Below, in pieces: positions 61,706 through 64,000 of a stretch of 64,000 bases of DNA. Both the position numbers and the translations under genes were made by a program. Every line of letters starts with the position of its first letter. Within the stretch, counting starts at the first letter, position 1. The stretch is taken from the NCBI GenBank assembly GCA_040905145.1, contig JBBDSC010000139.1, positions 58,420 to 122,419 of the forward strand, given 5' to 3'. This DNA is from DATGMS01 sp040905145 (GTDB lineage: Bacteria; Bacteroidota; Bacteroidia; Cytophagales; Cyclobacteriaceae). Under the pieces are notes generated by a model. It was not told the DNA's origin. It was given only the letters and a program-made list of their open reading frames with translations, and made no database searches.

Positions 61706-62299
61706 ATGTTTACAGGAATAATAGAAACGGTCGGTGAAATTAAAGGCATGGAAAAAGAAGGAACAAATATTCATTTTGATGTTTCTTCCTCCATAACCCA
61801 GGAACTAAAGATAGATCAATCTGTTGCCCACGATGGTGTTTGCCTTACGGTAGTAGCCATTAAGGGTTCAATTTACAGGGTGACGGCAATTGATGAAACG
61901 TTGCAGAAATCAAGCCTTGGTACATGGGCCATAGGAAAGAAGGTAAACCTGGAAAGATGCATGCCTGCCAATGGCCGATTTGATGGGCATATTGTACAGG
62001 GCCATGTGGACCAGACCGCCGTAGTGGAAAACATTGAAGGGAAGGATGGGAGTTGGGTGTTTGTTTTCTCTTATGAGGCAGGCAAGGGTAATATAACAGT
62101 GGAAAAGGGCTCGGTTACCGTGAACGGGACCAGTCTGACCTGTTTCAATTCAAAGAAAGGGGGCTTTTCTGTGGCCATTATTCCCTATACTTTTGAAAAC
62201 ACCAATTTTCATCAACTCAAAATAGGGGACAAGGTCAACCTGGAATTTGATATAGTGGGAAAATATATACAGAGGATGGTTAAAGGATATGTGGAATAG
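61706..62299 (+). CDS. ribE: Riboflavin synthase (alpha subunit)
   Basis: The 197-residue protein has two lumazine-binding repeats. The first begins MFTGIIETVGEIKGME and includes VAHDGVCLTVVAI; the second includes GHIVQGHVDQTAVVENIEG and GSVTVNGTSLTC. It dismutates two lumazine molecules to riboflavin. I chose the ATG at 61706 because the family begins MFTGI; a TTG three codons upstream is open. The 130-base upstream gap is too short for an FMN riboswitch and shows none. Confidence 0.95.
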   Translation: MFTGIIETVGEIKGMEKEGTNIHFDVSSSITQELKIDQSVAHDGVCLTVVAIKGSIYRVTAIDETLQKSSLGTWAIGKKVNLERCMPANGRFDGHIVQGHVDQTAVVENIEGKDGSWVFVFSYEAGKGNITVEKGSVTVNGTSLTCFNSKKGGFSVAIIPYTFENTNFHQLKIGDKVNLEFDIVGKYIQRMVKGYVE

Positions 62300-62595
62300 T
62301 TGGTTGCTGGAGATGTCGGAAGTTTGATGTCAGATCCCGGGACAGGTTGTCCGAAGAAGGTGTCATGTGTTTGTGATCAGTAATCGGTAACCAGTAACAG
62401 ATTTCGATTTAAAATTTAATTCTTTGAATTGAAATGGACATTTCGTTTTTAAACAGTATCCGTCGACTGTGGACTACCAATTGGCAGTGTCAAATTCAGG
62501 ACATACATATGGGGTCGTAATTAAATATGGCATAATACTGGCTGTTCCAATTCCATGCGTGAAAATCAGATATACTTTGAAAGTTCAGTGACGGA
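62300..62595. other. Intergenic gap without recognisable gene
   Basis: The 296 bases between ribE and the DUF445 gene contain no convincing ORF or RNA. Short low-complexity runs such as AATCGGTAACCAGTAACAG near 62383 look like repetitive spacer. I see no clear terminator or TAnnTTTG element. Confidence 0.4.
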
Positions 62596-63876
62596 TTGAA
62601 AAAAAACATAGGTCATATCTCCCTTTTGATAGCTATCGGTGGATTGATCATCACTGAAGTGGGTATATATGCGGGGGCGTTACAAAACCAGATCTGGGAG
62701 ATTCTTGCCACGGGTTTCGAGGCAGCCACTATAGGGGCACTGGCAGATTGGTTTGCCGTGAGTGCCCTGTTTCATGAAATCCCCATACCTATTATTAGCA
62801 GGCATACCAATATCATTGTCAAAAACCGGTCAAAATTAACGGAAGCTATCGTGGAATTGGTGACTACCAAATGGCTTTCCTCAGAGATCATTCAGGAAAA
62901 AATGGAGGGAGTCCCCATTGCTGAAGGGGCATTCAAAATATTGGAGAAACCAAAAAACTTAGAGCGGGCCATAGACTTTTTAAGGAGCTTGCTCAATCGT
63001 TTTTCGGATAATATGGATAAGCCACAGGTGGCTCAGTTGGTTCAAAAACTCCTAAAAGACCAAATAGCAGATATGGATATAGCAACTCCACTTGGAAGGT
63101 GGCTTGAAGCCATAATACAGGAAAAAGATCACCTACCGATGATGAATAGGTTGCTTGATGAATCTGTAAAAGCCCTAGATGAACCATCAACCCGTACAAT
63201 CATCCAGGGGAAATTGAAATGGGCATTGGAAGCCTACGAGAAACAAGACTGGGTCAAGAAATCTGCCGTGTGGATCGGCAAGAAAACAGGGGGTATAGAT
63301 TTGGATCTGCTTACAGACCGGTTGTTGGAGATGGCCAAGGTGCTGGCTATGGAAGCCCGGAGGGACCCTGAACATCCCATTCGACAAAAGCTAGACCATT
63401 CCTTACTCGAATTTGGCCAAAACCTTCAAAAGGGGGATCCTAACTATCTGGTATTTATTAATAACCTTAAGCGGAAATTGATTGAAGGTGAGCAGGCACA
63501 GTCCATGTATTCGGAAATTTTGTCCCGTTTTAAAACTACGGTTAAGGATCAGTTGGAAAGCAATGACACCACTTTTATGATGCTTCTTAGCGACAATGTT
63601 GTTCGCCTGATCAAAGAACTGAAGACTGACAAAGATACCCAGCATAAAATAGATGAATGGGTGAAGGAGACGATTGCGCACTTGATCGATAAATACCATC
63701 ATGAGGTTGGGAATATGGTAAGATCGAGTTTATTAAAATTGGATGACAAAGGATTGGTATCCCAGATCAAAGATAAAGTAGGTGATGATCTGCAATACAT
63801 CAGGCTCAATGGGGCTGTGGTAGGTGGTATGGTGGGTATTTTAATTGCGGTAGTGAGAATCCTGTTTTTACAGTAA
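62596..63876 (+). CDS. DUF445 family membrane-associated protein
   Basis: The 426-residue protein has an N-terminal hydrophobic helix (about 5-27), the family signature IGALADWFAVSALFHEIPIP and then SRHTNIIVKNRSKLTEAIVE, a long helical middle (including RFSDNMDKPQVAQLVQKLLK), and a C-terminal hydrophobic helix (VVGGMVGILIAVVRILFL). It probably sits in the membrane at both ends with a large soluble helical region. Function unknown. The start codon is not ATG; a TTG at about 62596 precedes the first helix and is the likely start. Confidence 0.88.
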   Translation: MKKNIGHISLLIAIGGLIITEVGIYAGALQNQIWEILATGFEAATIGALADWFAVSALFHEIPIPIISRHTNIIVKNRSKLTEAIVELVTTKWLSSEIIQEKMEGVPIAEGAFKILEKPKNLERAIDFLRSLLNRFSDNMDKPQVAQLVQKLLKDQIADMDIATPLGRWLEAIIQEKDHLPMMNRLLDESVKALDEPSTRTIIQGKLKWALEAYEKQDWVKKSAVWIGKKTGGIDLDLLTDRLLEMAKVLAMEARRDPEHPIRQKLDHSLLEFGQNLQKGDPNYLVFINNLKRKLIEGEQAQSMYSEILSRFKTTVKDQLESNDTTFMMLLSDNVVRLIKELKTDKDTQHKIDEWVKETIAHLIDKYHHEVGNMVRSSLLKLDDKGLVSQIKDKVGDDLQYIRLNGAVVGGMVGILIAVVRILFLQ

Positions 63877-64000
63877 TAACTCAAATAACCTTTAACAATG
63901 GACCTGTGCTTGCTTTAGTGGGTTTTGGGTCAAACAGTCTGATATAATTTAGTCCTTGACTATCAGTAGGTATGGGAAAGATATCCGGTGATTCCGGGAT
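63877..64000. other. Right-edge stretch with no visible gene
   Basis: No ORF of note begins here before the window ends. Confidence 0.4.

Noticed and set aside
1..64000. CRISPR arrays, rRNA genes, complete insertion sequences, prophage
   Set aside because: No regular direct-repeat/spacer pattern, rRNA sequence, transposase or phage gene was found on either strand.

Overview
The window reads as chromosomal DNA of a Bacteroidota bacterium, most likely order Cytophagales and plausibly Cyclobacteriaceae. This is an inference. It rests on a TamB plus lipoprotein-type TamA pair, a methionine synthase split over two genes, TAnnTTTG-type -7 promoter motifs, many short-signal lipoproteins, DUF4369-TlpA and DUF819 proteins, a GGM-tailed GroEL, moderate-to-low GC, and A-rich leaders rather than Shine-Dalgarno sequences. 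I see no complete mobile element, prophage, CRISPR array or rRNA. Most of the window is ordinary core genome.

Layout. 1-4.5 kb: a gene tail and two decayed genes (an ABC-2 permease remnant and a DUF2237 gene lacking its middle), then an App1-type phosphatase, a lipid kinase, a tail-less SSB and small proteins. 4.6-10.6 kb: a GAF histidine kinase, a BrkB membrane protein, a large FAD/Fe-S oxidoreductase and a methyltransferase gene broken by an internal deletion. 10.8-15 kb: tRNA-Val(GAC), an orphan receiver protein, groES-groL and a sterol-desaturase-like protein. 15-19.6 kb: a minus-strand cluster miaB, sigma-54 activator, lptE, helical-repeat protein, secG. 20-27.4 kb: tamB and tamL. 27.7-35 kb: pabB, a YceI lipoprotein, a gamma carbonic anhydrase, aceK, a lipoprotein with a Nudix CoA pyrophosphatase, and a DUF819 permease. 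35.5-39.3 kb: a hybrid PAS sensor kinase and a secreted or outer-membrane protein.

39.3-44.4 kb is a methionine/folate unit: a SAM-I riboswitch, two genes that together make MetH, then metF. It is followed by an intergenic region full of inverted repeats. 44.7-52.6 kb holds dprA, a MerR regulator, an M23 peptidase, alaS, gatB and a TlpA-like lipoprotein. 52.8-57.2 kb is a four-gene secreted/lipoprotein operon ending in a leucine-rich-repeat protein built from three Trp-Trp modules. 57.2-64 kb holds dps beside a cysteine-free ArsC/Spx-fold protein, an uncharacterised kinase-fold protein, DUF3817, an unknown protein, a thioesterase, pcm, riboflavin synthase and a DUF445 protein.

The least explained parts are the four-gene secreted operon (52.8-57.2 kb), the kinase-fold protein (58.3-59.3 kb), the cysteine-free ArsC-like partner of dps, and the repeat-rich regions around metH and metF.
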